From Warburgia ugandensis (lineage: Eukaryota; Streptophyta; Magnoliopsida; Canellales; Canellaceae): 64,000 nucleotides of DNA. Location of the stretch: contig CP141132.1 in the NCBI GenBank assembly GCA_035236585.1, positions 82,078,880 through 82,142,879 of the forward strand, in the 5' to 3' direction. Of the stretch, positions 46,996 to 59,900 are shown piece after piece. The notes under the pieces are model-generated. The model was not told where the DNA came from. It made no database searches and saw nothing but the letters and a program-made list of their open reading frames with translations. The translations under genes were made by a program, and so were the position numbers. Each line of letters opens with the position of its first letter. The stretch's first letter is position 1.

Positions 46996-49966
46996 TGTAA
47001 TATCCTTAATTTTTAGGATAAAATAGGAAATTATTAAATAAATTAAAATAAAAATTTATGGATGAAATTTTTTCCTGAAAACATAAGAATTAGAAAGTGC
47101 TCGTCGATACGAATCCAACGCCACCAAGAACGCGAGAAACGGAGCTCAAACGAGGGAGTTATGAGCCGTCAAAGTTGGAAGGGCAAATTGGTCATTTGAT
47201 AGAGACGTATTAGACAGGGGTCCAAATTGATACTGGCACCCCCATCTTCCACACGTCTCTACTAGTGCCAGAAAAATCGCCAGAGAAATGTGGAAAGAGG
47301 CGTGTGGGGAAGAGTTTCTCTTCCCCAAGACTCTAAAACCCTATATCTATGCTCCTCTAGGAGCCAAAACGCTCCACTTTGAGCGTTTTCTCTGAGTTTT
47401 ACGCAGAACCCTAGCTTGAAAAGATTTCATTTTTCCGGCGAGTGGAACCCCGGCAACACGAGCAACCACGGCTAGGTGCAAGGTAAGCCTTAAAACTCTA
47501 TTTTTTAGTATTTATTAAATAGAGAAAATAATAAGAAAACCATTTAAAAATTTGAAAAAAATCAGATTTTTTTAGGAACTTTAGGCATGCTACTGTTGGA
47601 GCGTGATTTCACGGACCAAACCTTGTTCGTTTGGAAATCGTACCGTCCAACTAGTGCACAAGAGACCTAAGAGCATACCCTTTAAATTTGGGAGTGATCC
47701 AACGGTGGATTTCTCCAGAAAACCCAAAAACCAGTACCTATGGAGGATTTTAGGAACTTGAGAAAAATCATTTAAAAACCATGGTTTTTGGAAAAATCAG
47801 TGCAAAAGGAGGGCATAAATGGATTCTAGAGAGAATTCTGAAGAAAATGGAGCAAAAATCACGCAAAACAGAGCTCTATAGCTCCGCCGGAGGCGACCAG
47901 AATCCGGTCGTCTTCTCCGGCGTCGGCGCCCTAGCGCTGACGCTAGGACGCGTGCTGAGACGCACCCAGGACGACGTCACATGACGTCGTCGTAGCACGT
48001 GTGCGCGGCGCCGCGCGCGTGTGGGGAGTGCGCAGGTTGATGGTCGCGGTGGGGTCGGGACGCGGCGCGTCCTGGCGACCGTGACGCACGCGGGCCGAAG
48101 ACGCCCGGCGCGCGTCTCGTTCGGCGTGCGTCTTCGTGCGCCAGTGTACGCCGGTGTAAACCGGCGGAAAAGGGGCGCTGCCGGTTTAAACCACCTTATG
48201 GTGGTCCGGCAGGCCCCATTTGAGGGTAGTTTTACTAAAACTGGATTTTTGGGAGCTAGAAAGGTCCAAATCAGGATCCGAAAAAGGCGTTGTGACCGTA
48301 TTGACGACGCGGACCTAGTTTTAGCTTAAAAACTTAGAAATAACAAATTTTTCTTTAGAAAAATTTTAAAATAGTGATGTGACATGTACAGGTGCACGTG
48401 AATATACCAATTAAAGGGAGTTATTAGCAAGCTAGTGGTCTCACACTGAGGTAGGTGACGACAACTAATGTTTTGCCTTGATTTTTAAACCATGTTTAAA
48501 CATAGCATCATGTGTGATTGTGTTTTAAAATGCAATTATTATTTACCGTGGATTTCATGCGACATTGCGTATAGTATGGTTATTCAAAATTGAAATCTTT
48601 TACTGAATAAACTTATTTAAAATGTTTTTAAAAGCATGATGTTAATTAGTTATGCTTAGTTAGAGACTTATTTCTTATTATATATATAGAAAATGTATGG
48701 ATTACATGGAAATGAGAACAGAGGCTTATTAGCTGGTCCTTTGATAGGTTAACCCCAAGATGAGGGGCATGTCTTGGGGATTGCAAGCTATAAGTGCTCT
48801 TGAGTTTTAGCATATACATATGATTTTCGTGTTTTATATTTGATGACGGGTGCTCTCGCCCTAAGGCGTCATGCTGGGAGGGATGTGGCCGCCACCCACC
48901 TTCCGAGATTATGATGTGATGAGTTTGTGATATGATAGACACCTGCCCATAGATGGCATTGGGTAGGGGTTTGGTAACATGGATAGTCCACACTACCGGT
49001 CTGAGCCTTTCCATGGGGACAGACGCTAAGTCTCCCGTTATGGTGTCGATGGGGAGCGGCGGTGGTTGATACCCATGGAGGGTTGCCACTGCAGCATGAT
49101 GGCCCATATTCTTATTATGTGTGCATGTATGATGAGCATGGTTATGGATGATATGCCTGGGTGTGACGACATTCAGAGGTTGACTACGTGTACTCCTGAT
49201 CAGGGATGTTAGTGCGATGTGGTGGGACCCATTACCTTAAGGTGCCCTTATTCTTGTTGTATGCTCCATTTTATTAATTCATGTCATGTTTTAACTCTAT
49301 GATTGCATGTTTTAGCATATGGAATAAATTGACATTTATTGAACATGGCATTATGATATCACTATCTTCATAAATGTTAGATTTTTCGTCAGTATTGTTC
49401 ATTATTTCTTGCATTTATTACATTAATTGTCTATGTACCTACACAAGCGATAGCTTGCTGAGGCATTGCTTTGTTTTGCAATGCCTTAGATCTCGAGCGC
49501 GATAACAGGAAAGGCAAGGCTGTTGAGAATTCGTGAGAGCTGCTGAAGACCATTTTTCTATAGTGTTAGACAGTGATGTGAGTCATTAAACAGGATTATC
49601 ATTTGGATTTTATTATGGACTGCATACTTTATAATTGGATGTGATTTAAATCTTTGGACATATGTTGGACATTTATATGGGATGTTATGATGGATAGACC
49701 CTGGGCCATATTATTATTGTCTTTTGGACGTTTATTTGATTTAAAATAAAGGCGCCTATTTATTTGACGTTGATTTATATGCGGATTATTTATTGTGTTT
49801 AAATTACATGTACGCCATTTTGAGAAAGGAAAACTAACACCCGGAGTTTTTAAGATAGGTTTAGTAAAATGTTAAATAAAACTTTTCTCATGGGATCCCA
49901 AATGCTCTTAATTAAAATGCCATTATAAAAATAAAAAAAAATGTCTTGAAAATCCGGGGTGTTACA
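46996..49966 (+). mobile_element. 5' LTR of a Tekay/Del-type Ty3/gypsy element
   Basis: Begins tgtaatatccttaattttta and ends ccggggtgttaca, 2971 bp, followed at once by a primer-binding site. A GC-rich block (47880-48180) includes a hairpin at 47887-47920. LTRs of 2-4 kb fit the Tekay/Del chromovirus group. Confidence 0.9.
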
Positions 49967-49970
49967 AAGT

Positions 49971-49983
49971 TGGTATCAGAGCC
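49971..49983 (+). promoter_or_regulatory. Primer-binding site for initiator Met tRNA
   Basis: tggtatcagagcc, four bases after the LTR end. It is complementary to the 3' end of plant initiator tRNA-Met, the standard primer of Ty3/gypsy elements. Confidence 0.9.
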
Positions 49984-50106
49984 CAGTCTAGTCCATCATA
50001 ATCCTTGTGAATGTCCATTTATATGTGAATAACAGTCCATAATAGTTGTAGAGAGAGAAACTATGAGAGAGGAACTTACACTTAGTGACATGTAAAATTT
50101 TGACAG

Positions 50107-53100
50107 ATGGCTCCTCGGAGAAGGACAAGGTCTACCCCTGCTACACCCGTGGCTCCACCTGCTGAGTCCTCTGATCAAGGGGATCGAGATGCTGAGTTAT
50201 TGAATCGTTTAATGTCAGGACTCGTACCACTTATACAAGAAGAGGTTAGGACAAATTGACGCAGCTAACCCTAGCCCTATTCCACCACCTAAAGTGGCAC
50301 CCATGGTTTTGTCAGTTCAGTCCTCACAACCAATACAGGAACCATTAGTACCTAGAGCCACAGAGGGCGATGCTACGAGTGACTCTAAGAAGACTGACAA
50401 ATTATTGGAAAGGTTTCAAAAGATGGTAAAACCCTTTTATGGCAATGGTAACACGGAGGAGGCGGAGCGATGGTTATTTGAGGCTGAGAGGACATTCGAC
50501 GCTATGAAGATCTCACCAGATTATCAAGTTAGAGTAGCCTCCTACCTACTGAAAGGTGAGGCTGGCTTCTGGTGGCAGACTTTCACACTCACCTGACCAG
50601 ATCCGACCGAGACGATGACATAGGAAGCCTTTAAACAGGCTTTCGACACTCAGTATTTTCCACCTCATGCATTGCAGTCCATGAAAAAAGAGTTTGCCAC
50701 CCTAGAGCAGTGAGATATGACGGTTCAGCAGTACCTGAACCGATTTACATGATTGAGGAGATTTGCACCTCACGCACTGGCCTCAGACACGGAGGCAACT
50801 GACAGATTTGTGGATGGGTTGACTCCTTGGCTGAGAGATCGAGTGATTTCTTCTCGACCCACTTCTGTGCGAGATGCTGCTGATATGGCGTCCATGCATG
50901 AGAAGAACTCTCTCAGGAATAGAGGGAGTGCGTTCCAGCCCTTTAAGGGCAAGCGGCCATTTGGTGCTATGCAGACACATGGGGCATCAGGTCATCCACC
51001 ACAGGCCAAATTTAAGAGAGACACTGAGAGGAAGAGATGTGATAGGTGCAAGGGTTGGCACCCTGGGCGAGGGTGTAATAGATTCGACCGACCACAGCAG
51101 CAGAGGCAGCCCCAACCACAAAGACAGTCCTATACACCTTACCAGAGACCGCCATACAGGTGTTTCAACTGTGGAGACATTGGTCATTTCATTAAGGACT
51201 GCCCTAAGGGGCAGAGGCAGACCGAGATGGGAGCAGAGGCAGCTAACGCGCCACGCAGCCAGGGACGAGTATTTGCCATCTCATCAGGACAGGCACAGGC
51301 ATCACACCAGGTCGTAGAAGGTACTCTTTTAGTCTCGGATAGACATGCCAAAGTTCTTTTTGACACAGGGTCTACACATTCTTTTATATCATGTACTTTT
51401 GCATCTTGCCTTGATGTATGTGTACACAAACTAGCATTTGGATTAGATATTATGACACCTGTGGGATAAACAGTAGAGACTACAGAATATCTTAGAGATA
51501 TACCTGTAGAGATATCAGGCGTGAGTATGGACACAAACTTCATCTTACTAGACATGGTAGACTATGATGTTATTCTTGGGATGGATTGGTTAGCCAACTA
51601 TTGCGCTATGGTAGACTGCCGAAAGAAGCGAGTCACTTTTCTTATACCTGGGCAACCAGAAATAGTGTTCCAGGGTAGGAAAGAGCATGTGTACATGCAT
51701 CATTTCTGCTATGAAGGCGGCACGATTTTATGCACGAGGGTGTAACGCATTCCTCGCATATGTGACTATTGAGGAAAAGGAGCATCCACAGGTTGACGAG
51801 ATTGATCTTGTCCGTGATTTTGCTGATGTATTTCCTGAGGAATTACCAGGATAGCCGCCAAGTAGGGAGATTGACTTCACCATTGACTTGGTGCCCGGTA
51901 CATCGCCTATCTCTAAGGCACCATACAGGATGGCTTCAGCAGAGTTGAGAGAACTTCAGGTACAATTGCAAGAGTTACTGGATAAGGGCTTTATCAGGCC
52001 GAGTGGATCACCATGGGGAGCACCAGTCCTTTTCGTGAAGAAAAAGGATGGATCACTGAGACTATGCATTGATTATCGGTTGTTGAATGGTGTTACTATA
52101 AAGAACCGATACCCTTTGCCACGCATAGATGATTTATTTGATCAGCTCCAATCGGCACAAGTGTTCTCCAAGATAGATCTGAGGTCAGGGTATCATCAGC
52201 TGAGGGTTAGAGAAGAGGATATCTCGAAGACTGCCTTTAGGAGTCGTTATGGTCATTATGAGTTCCTAGTGATGCCGTTTGGATTGGCGAACACACCTGC
52301 AGTGTTCATGGATCTAATGAACCGTGTCTTTCGAGCTTATTTGGATAAGTTCGTGATCGTATTCGTGGATGACATCTTGATTTATTCGCCTAGTCATGAT
52401 ACACATAGGGAGCATCTCCACACGGTATTGGACACACTTCGTCGACATCAGTTGTATGCCAAGTTCAGTAAGTGTGATTTTTTGTTAGACCAAGTGCATT
52501 TCTTAGGCCACGTCATATCTAAAGATGGAGTGGCCGTGGATTCAACAAAAGTAGAGGCAGTACTACACTGTGAGAGGCTTAAGACAGTGACTGAGATACG
52601 CAGTTTTCTTGGTTTGGCAGGGTATTATCGTCACTTCATAGAGGGATTCTCTAAGACCGTGTTACCATTGACCACCCTGACCAGGAAAGACACTCAATTT
52701 GTGTGGACCGAGGCTTGCGAGGAGAGCTTCCAAGAGCTCAAGAGGAGACTTACTACTGCTCTGGTATTGACCTTACCATCTGGTGTAGGCAATTATGTAG
52801 TTTATTGCGACGCCTCCGGCAAGGGATTAGGAGCAGTGTTGATGCAACATGGGAAGGTAATTGCCTATGCGTCTAGGCAGTACCGAAGACACATGAGGTA
52901 AATTACCCAACACATGACCTAGAATTAGCAGCCGTGGTATTTGCGTTGAAGTCCTGGAGACATTATCTTTATGGTGAGAGATGTGAGGTATTCACTGATC
53001 ATAAGAGCTTCAAGTACTTCTTTACTCAGAGTGAATTGAATATGAGGCAGCGCAGATGGATGGAGTATCTCAAGGACTTCGACTTCACCATACAGTACCA

Positions 53101-53611
53101 TCCTGGGAAGGCTAATGTTGTTGCAGATGCCCTGAGTAGGAAGGCGAGTGTGATGATTGCCAATTTGGCGACTCGGTCTAAGTTCTTTGACAGGATCTTA
53201 GAGGCACAGGGCAAAGACAAGGAAACACAGGATTTGACAGATAAGACAGATTTCTTGAGGGGACCAGATGGAGGGGTTAGATTTAAGGGAAGGTTGGTAG
53301 TACCAGCAGATGACGAATTGAAGCGCGAGTTACTTCAAGAAGCACACCAATCCCCTTATACAATTCATCCTGGGGGTACGAAGATGTATCAGGATCTCAA
53401 GAGGCATTTCTGGTGGAATGGTATGAAAAAGGATGTTGGAGAGTGCGTTGCACAATGTTTGACCTATCAGCAGGTCAAGGCTGAGCATCAGCGTCCATCA
53501 GGACTACTTCAGACACTGGACCTTCCAGAGTGGAAGTGGGACCATATTACCATGGACTTCGTTCTGGGTCTTCTGAGGACCGCTAGCGGCCACGACATGA
53601 TATGGCCCTGA
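50107..53611 (+). pseudogene. Degenerate Tekay/Del gag-pol, cut off in integrase
   Basis: Gag starts MAPRRRTRSTPATPVAPPAE at 50107. Next come gag core (AERWLFEAERTFDAMKI, 50294-50596) and a CCHC knuckle CFNCGDIGHFIKDC (51159-51200). Protease is VLFDTGSTHSFIS (about 51353-51391), followed by YDVILGMDWL. Reverse transcriptase is [32 protein letters not shown] and FVDDILIYS (51888-52901). RNase H is [14 protein letters not shown] and [10 protein letters not shown]. The integrase HHCC zinc region is [12 protein letters not shown] ... ECVAQC (53337-53465) and the integrase core starts [11 protein letters not shown]. Six in-frame stops and at least three frameshifts (about 50260-50290, 51725-51850, and a 2-bp insertion near 52892 in RNase H). 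Rest of integrase, chromodomain and 3' LTR are absent. Confidence 0.93.
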
Positions 53612-54480
53612 CTAGTGTTTAGCCCTAGCTTGGTGATTGGTAAGATCTAGCCTGCAAATAATATTCAATGGCTTAGACCTAGCCCTAGTACAGTAAAATT
53701 GCTAAGATCTAGCCTACAAGTAATATTCAACAACTTATATCTAGCTCTAACTTAGTGATTGCCAAGATTTAGCCTAAAAACATATTCAAGGGCTTCGTAT
53801 AGCCCTAGCTAAGTGAATGGTGAGATCCTACCCAAAACAAACATGTATGTGTGTGTGTGTGTGTGTATTCACTGGCTTAGATCTAGACCCAGCTTAATGA
53901 ATGCTAATATCTACTCTGAAGACCAAATTTAATGTCTTAGATATAATGATTGCTAATATATATATATATATATAGCATAAAAAACAATATGTAACGACTT
54001 AAATTTAGCCCCAACTCATTGGTTGCTAAGATTAGCCGAAAGACCAAATTCAACAATTAAGATCTAGCCCTAACCTAGTAGATGATAAGGTGTAGCCTCA
54101 AAAGCTAAACTCAACAGCTTAGATCTCACCCTAGTTTAGTAAATGCTAAAATCTAGCTCAAGCTAACAGTCAATGACTTAAATCTAATCTTAGCCTAATG
54201 AATGCTAAGATGTAGCTTGAAACTTGATCAAAGGCTATGATTTGTTCTAAATTCAAGTGATCTAACCTAAAAGCAAATATGAGGCTATGACCTATCTCAA
54301 ATCCTAGTGGTCCAATCACAAACCAAATCTAAGGCCAAGTACAAGCCCAAATTCAAATGATCAATTCGAAAGCCTAAGCCTATGGTCATGATTGGTCCAT
54401 TCTAAAGAGAACCCAAAAACTAAATCTAATCTAGCTAAGTTCAATGGTCAACATTAATCTATCCCAATACATGCGATTAT
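53612..54480. repeat. Degenerate minisatellite array, unit about 55-70 bp
   Basis: Units approximate gcttagatctagccctagct and tagtgaatgctaagatctag, then cctaaaagccaaattcaac. Roughly nine units lie up to 54230, then a variant subfamily (ggctatgacctatctcaaat, tccaatc). TG and TA microsatellites have grown inside two units (53847-53868, 53956-53975). The array starts directly at the breakpoint of the gag-pol relic. Confidence 0.8.
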
Positions 54481-55800
54481 AAATCAAAGCTAATGGTCAT
54501 GAATTCACACCAATGTAGCCATGCATGGCCTCATAATACTTTTTATAGTATATGCAAAAGTGGTAGCCTTACTTGGATGATCCATGTAAATGGTAATATT
54601 TTATACAAATAGTACATGTAGAGGTGACAATCCTCTTTTTTTGGTTCATGTAAAAGATAATATTTCATATATGTAGTTCAAGCAAAAGTGACAACTCTAC
54701 TTTGGTAATCTATACAAAGTTGGTGGCCATGGTTTTCCATTGTTTTATGTAAACAACTTATGCAAAGGTGACCGCGCATGGTCCATAATTATGACGATAG
54801 TTCTAACGTGGTAGACCTTAACTATGCGTAAACCCTAAGATGATGATTCTAGACAATGCCAACCTCACTATAAGGTCCTGATGAGACAAGGACCCTCGCA
54901 ATGAACTTCACTTATATTCTCATAACAAGTTATTTCTATAAAAGACATGATACAATTCCAACAAAGTCAAGCTTCGTGCCCTCTTAATATTAACCGGTCA
55001 ATGGTAATATGTATCATTCTCTTTTTAACATCAAATGACTAAAAGGATGCAAAACTCATATACATGAAAACAGCATTATTATGCACTTGAGGAAATAAAT
55101 GTTGATACCTAAACGATAAAGAGAGAATATGTTAGCGCTATACCTAAAACTACAAAAAAAGGCTCCAAAAGCCATGTACTATTGTTCAGTCTATGCAAGA
55201 CTTTGGAGTACATGTCTATATCAGTTATCAATAAATCTCCTTCTTATTTATGAAGAGATAATTGCAATGTACTCGAGGCTAGAGATAATAATGCCTAAAT
55301 GATTAAAGAGAAGTGTGTTAACACTACACCTAATAGTATATAGAGAGGCTCCAAAGGTCATACGCTCTTATGAAATCACGATAATGCTTTGCAAGATACA
55401 TCGATCATCTCATATCGGTAAATTGAATCAACAACCTGATCATGTTAGGAATTGATCTATGATAGCTTTAAAGACAAACAACAATATTAACCAGGTTAAT
55501 ACACTTTGATTTTATAAAGTCGACCTTTAATCAAAGGTCTTTTCTTTACATGCTTTTATGTATTAAATAATCAAAGAGAGTTCGTATAGTTGTCAAAGAA
55601 ATGTTATTAACAACAACAAATAACCAACCGAGAAAAGAAATCTCAACATCCCTGTACCATAAAAATGTATCCCATAGCCTCATATTTTCTTTGTATAATT
55701 GTTTTTTCATCGCATACAAATGTGAAATTTGATGCAAACAGTGCGCTAGACTTTTGGTAGCCATATACTTGTTATACATTCTACAGGAGAGCTACAGACG
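54481..55800. repeat. Further low-copy direct repeats and AT-rich sequence
   Basis: About 70-bp imperfect repeats at 54580-54720 (catgtaaatggtaatatttt / catgtaaaagataatatttc). A pair of ~130-bp diverged repeats starts near 55075 and 55270 (aaagagagaatatgttagcg / aaagagaagtgtgttaacac, each followed by ggctccaaaagccat / ggctccaaaggtcat). No gene seen. Confidence 0.55.
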
Positions 55801-56936
55801 GTGTACCATGGTCGAAAGTTCCTGCAATGCCTTTGCCTTTGTTGCCTGACTCGCCAGACCTCTAAGTCGGCGCAAGAGTGACACTAGTGGAGGGTATGTA
55901 CAGTAATTGAATTCGTCTATGATTCCTTAGAGCTAACTTATGACTCACGTGGCTCCGTTTACTTTTATTTAGCCATGACAATGGGCCATAGCTCATTCTG
56001 TCTCTTGTTGCTGCTACGTGGTTGCAGTCCCTTCTAAATCAGTGTTTGGACTTAGAATATCCGAGCCTAGATTGATGATCCAGACCTTTCATCTTTGAGC
56101 TAATTCTAACCATGGATATTGTGAAGATGAGGAACCCAAATGTTTGAAAACAGTGATGATCAAATCTTAATCAATTTGAGGGCTTAAGATTATCCAATGG
56201 AGTAGATTTTTGCGATTTTTCCTAAATGAATTCCTACTTTTAGTTCCCAACCATGCGCATCTCGGTTCGCATGAACTTTTAGCGGAGTCACAGAGTTATG
56301 TGTTAGGAAAAAGTTGAACAATTCAAAAGTTAGGGAAAGAATTGAAGAGGAGATGGTAAATTTAAAAGTTAGAAAAATAAAAATGCAAAAAATAATAAGA
56401 AGCTATTTAACAACTTCTTAAGCACACTTGTATTATTATATACATGAAATGGAATGTTTTTTAAAATATATAGAAATCATAAAAAAGAAGAAGAATAATT
56501 ATATATAAATGGATTTTAAATAGTAAAAAAAAAAAACAAACTTATTGAAAGAGAAGGGTTTTTTAAAGTTTGATAAGGCGAATGGAAAAATACAAATTCT
56601 TAAGTGAAAAATGAAAAAGAAAAGTTTGTCTTGACTATGCTTTTGGTGGTGAAAATCCCGGACGCTAATGTGACTACATACAATTCAGTCCAGTGCGTTT
56701 ATTTGACTTCTCCAACATCCAACGATCAAACCCCACTTATCAATTATCATACACCGTTCATCTTCGATGATAAAAAATACGTGCCAGAAAAAGTGTCATA
56801 GGCATAAAGTTTGGGTTCGTAGAAGTGAAAGGACGAGATCAACCGCAAGGTGGGCCCACTATGTACATCCTTCCGGTGTTCAAATCAAATTCACTGCGTT
56901 CCCGCTCTCGCGGCAAAACCTGGTTGCCAAACTGCA
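55801..56936. other. Upstream region of the UBC37-like gene
   Basis: AT-rich in 56330-56620, GC-richer toward the start codon. No repeat family recognised and no promoter motif claimed. Confidence 0.45.
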
Positions 56937-59900
56937 ATGGCGCACGCCGCAAGGCTCAACCTGCGAATGCAGAAGGAACTCAAGCTTCTCGCCACCGATC
57001 CCCCTCCCGGTGTCTCTCTTTCTCTTCTTTCCAATGATGCCACCGGAAACAACTCATCATCATCTTCCTCCTCCTCCTCTTTGTCTTCAATCGATGCCAG
57101 TAAGCTTTGCATCGACTTCCTTCAAGTTTCCATACAATCATTTTTCTGCCTCCGATTTGTTGTTTTGACGACGTTGATCGGATTTTAGGTATTGAGGGGC
57201 CGGAAGGAACTGTTTACGCCAAGGGGGTTTTCAACATCAGAATTCAAATACCGGAAAGGTTTGCTTCTGACCGATTCATTCTCTGGGGAATTTTCTCAAG
57301 CAGGTTGTCTGTGACATGATTATTTCGGTTGCAGATATCCTTTTCAGCCTCCTAATGTGACATTTGTAACGCCGATTTACCATCCCAACATCGACAATGG
57401 AGGTCGAATCTGCCTGGATATTCTCAATCTTCCACCAAAGGTACCATGGCAGTTCGTACTAATGTCGTTAGACTAACAGCGGTTGCATGCCGTACAGGAT
57501 TTGAATTGCTGCAGTTATCTTACTTGGGCATGGTTCATTGGTACAAATACCAAAGATTTTGGGTTAATCTGATGGAGCTAGGATAATTTCCTGGAAGCAA
57601 TGAACTTATATCAGTATGCAATGGTTTTCTGATAAAATCATGATTTTGCCTTAGTTGTTTCGGAAATATTAGTTTTAACTATTAATTGTTTATTTCTTGT
57701 TTGTTTCATTTTTAACTGTTTGGTTACCTCTGACTCATGCCATACAAAGTCACAAACTTCACATTGCGTAAAACAATACTAACCAGGAATTTCAATCAGG
57801 TAAAATGTGTATAATGATTCTCAGTTCAGTTCTAGACAGTTTGTGTAAAGGATACAAGATGAGTGTATGCAATTCTCAAACTAATCTCATTTATAGTTCT
57901 GAGGCATCGTTTCGAAAGTTCTTTATAGTTCCAAGGCATTGTTTCGGAAGTCCTTTAGTGATCTTGGAATTTTAACTTTAAGTTTGCTTGACTGCATGAA
58001 TAGATGCTATATTCTGTTCCTATCCAAAAACAACTCTTCGGGGAAAGAAAATGCCACAACTCTTGAGGGAAAGATAATGCCTTCTAAGTGCAGCAGTGCG
58101 AGAAGAAGTCTCTCTACTGGGTGACCAGGGTTCAAGACTTTGCATGCTTGTGTGTAAAAAAAGGGCAGGCTTGGTACATGAATTTCCCACACATGTGGGC
58201 TCTGGGAAAGGGGCGGACCACAAGGGTCAATAGTATGTTGCCTTACCTTGCGTTTTGCAAGAAGCTGTTTCCATGCCTTGAACCCGCGACCTCAAGGTCA
58301 GACGATGCCAACTCTACCATTGTGTGTTTACCATTAAAAAAACGAAAAGAAAGAAATACACTATACAACTATTGAAGCCCACAAAGGTAAAGGCTTGGAA
58401 ATGTAAAATGTGTTTAAGAATATTGGTATATGGCTCCTGGAAAGTATGACCTTGCCAAATTATGGTTTGGATATTAAATAGGTATGCCCCATTTTTGCAC
58501 CTATGTCCCATATTCTTCCAGCAAAAAGGTGTTCATCTTGTAGTAACTCATATTGATTATCCCTGCTTTAATTTTTCCTTTGCTCTCAGGTAACTGTAAT
58601 CAACAGCTGATAAGAAGCTATAAACAAAGAAAACAGGACCAATATCAAATAATTGAATGTAGAATGAGTGACCACTTATATCAAAATCAAAGTCAAATGT
58701 TGTAGCAATTTATGTCAGAAATCAAAATCCAGCAAGTTAGTAGTCACCAGACCTTGGAGGTTATAATTGGTTGCAGGTACCAGTTTTTCACAGGACGATT
58801 TTAGAGCATTATTTCAAACCTGCCTGTCAGATCCATAAGAAAAACCGGGAAATAAAGTAACCCATTAGCTTTTGTTTTGGATGAACTTCATTAAGATAGA
58901 ATCTTCTACAACATCAACATTGATTTGGTCTCTATGGCAAGAAGGTCTCCACATGTGACTGGGGCAATCAATTGGGAAACAGGAGCCAAGAGATGAAACT
59001 GAACCGAACAATGTGATAACTTCACGTGTGTCATCTTTACTTGTATAAAAGAAGTTGATGGCAATGTCCTTATTGAAAGGGCAAAGTTCATTGCTGCCAC
59101 AACAAACTTCACCTGATACGGAATGGGATATTCGCCTCCCTAGGGCGGCATCAGAGAGGAGGTTCAAGTGAAGTATAATTTGAATTAGGCCCTTGTGGTC
59201 TGCCCCTTCCCTGGACCCTGCATAGGCCGGAGCTTCGTGCACTGGGGCTGTCCTTTTACATGAATTCAGTTTTCACTTTCAGTGACAGCATGCAGGCATT
59301 AATACAACACAATAGTCATGTCATGCTACAAAATGACAATTTTTCAGGCTACGAAATTCAATCTAATTCATGAGAAACCATTCTAGTACTTGATCCAACA
59401 GATTAGCTTTGGTTCATGAACTCTGGGGAATGTGGTAGCTTAAAGAGCCTCTGCTAGAAATGGCAATTTTGCACCAAAATTAAATCCGATGCCTGAGATG
59501 CCATCAGTGCTTAAGCCATTAAGTTTGGTTCGTCGACTCTGGGGCATTATCGAGTTCAAAGAGCTCATATGATACATATAATTTCACATGAGGAAGTTCA
59601 GAACAATGCCTGATTTACCATCCGAGCAATTAATCCTTTTAAGTTTGGCTCATTGACTCTTGAGGGGTGAAGATTCTCAAAGAGCTCATGGGGAGCCAAT
59701 ACCTGACATCTGTCTTCAAGGCATCACTTGTGTAGCTTAAACTCAATTCACAAGTTTGTGATTCTTATACAACAAAAACAAGAGCCAAGTTTACATACTG
59801 GTTCACATTGTTGGTTCGCTTCTTTTTCTGTCATTTCCAGCTCTAGTTCTAACTCCATGTACTATAGGTTTCTATTAGGGACTGTCAATCACAAGATAGA

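Noticed and set aside
48021..48329. 102-codon ORF in the LTR
   Set aside because: Due to the GC-rich LTR block; not conserved as protein in the solo LTR at 35520-35740.
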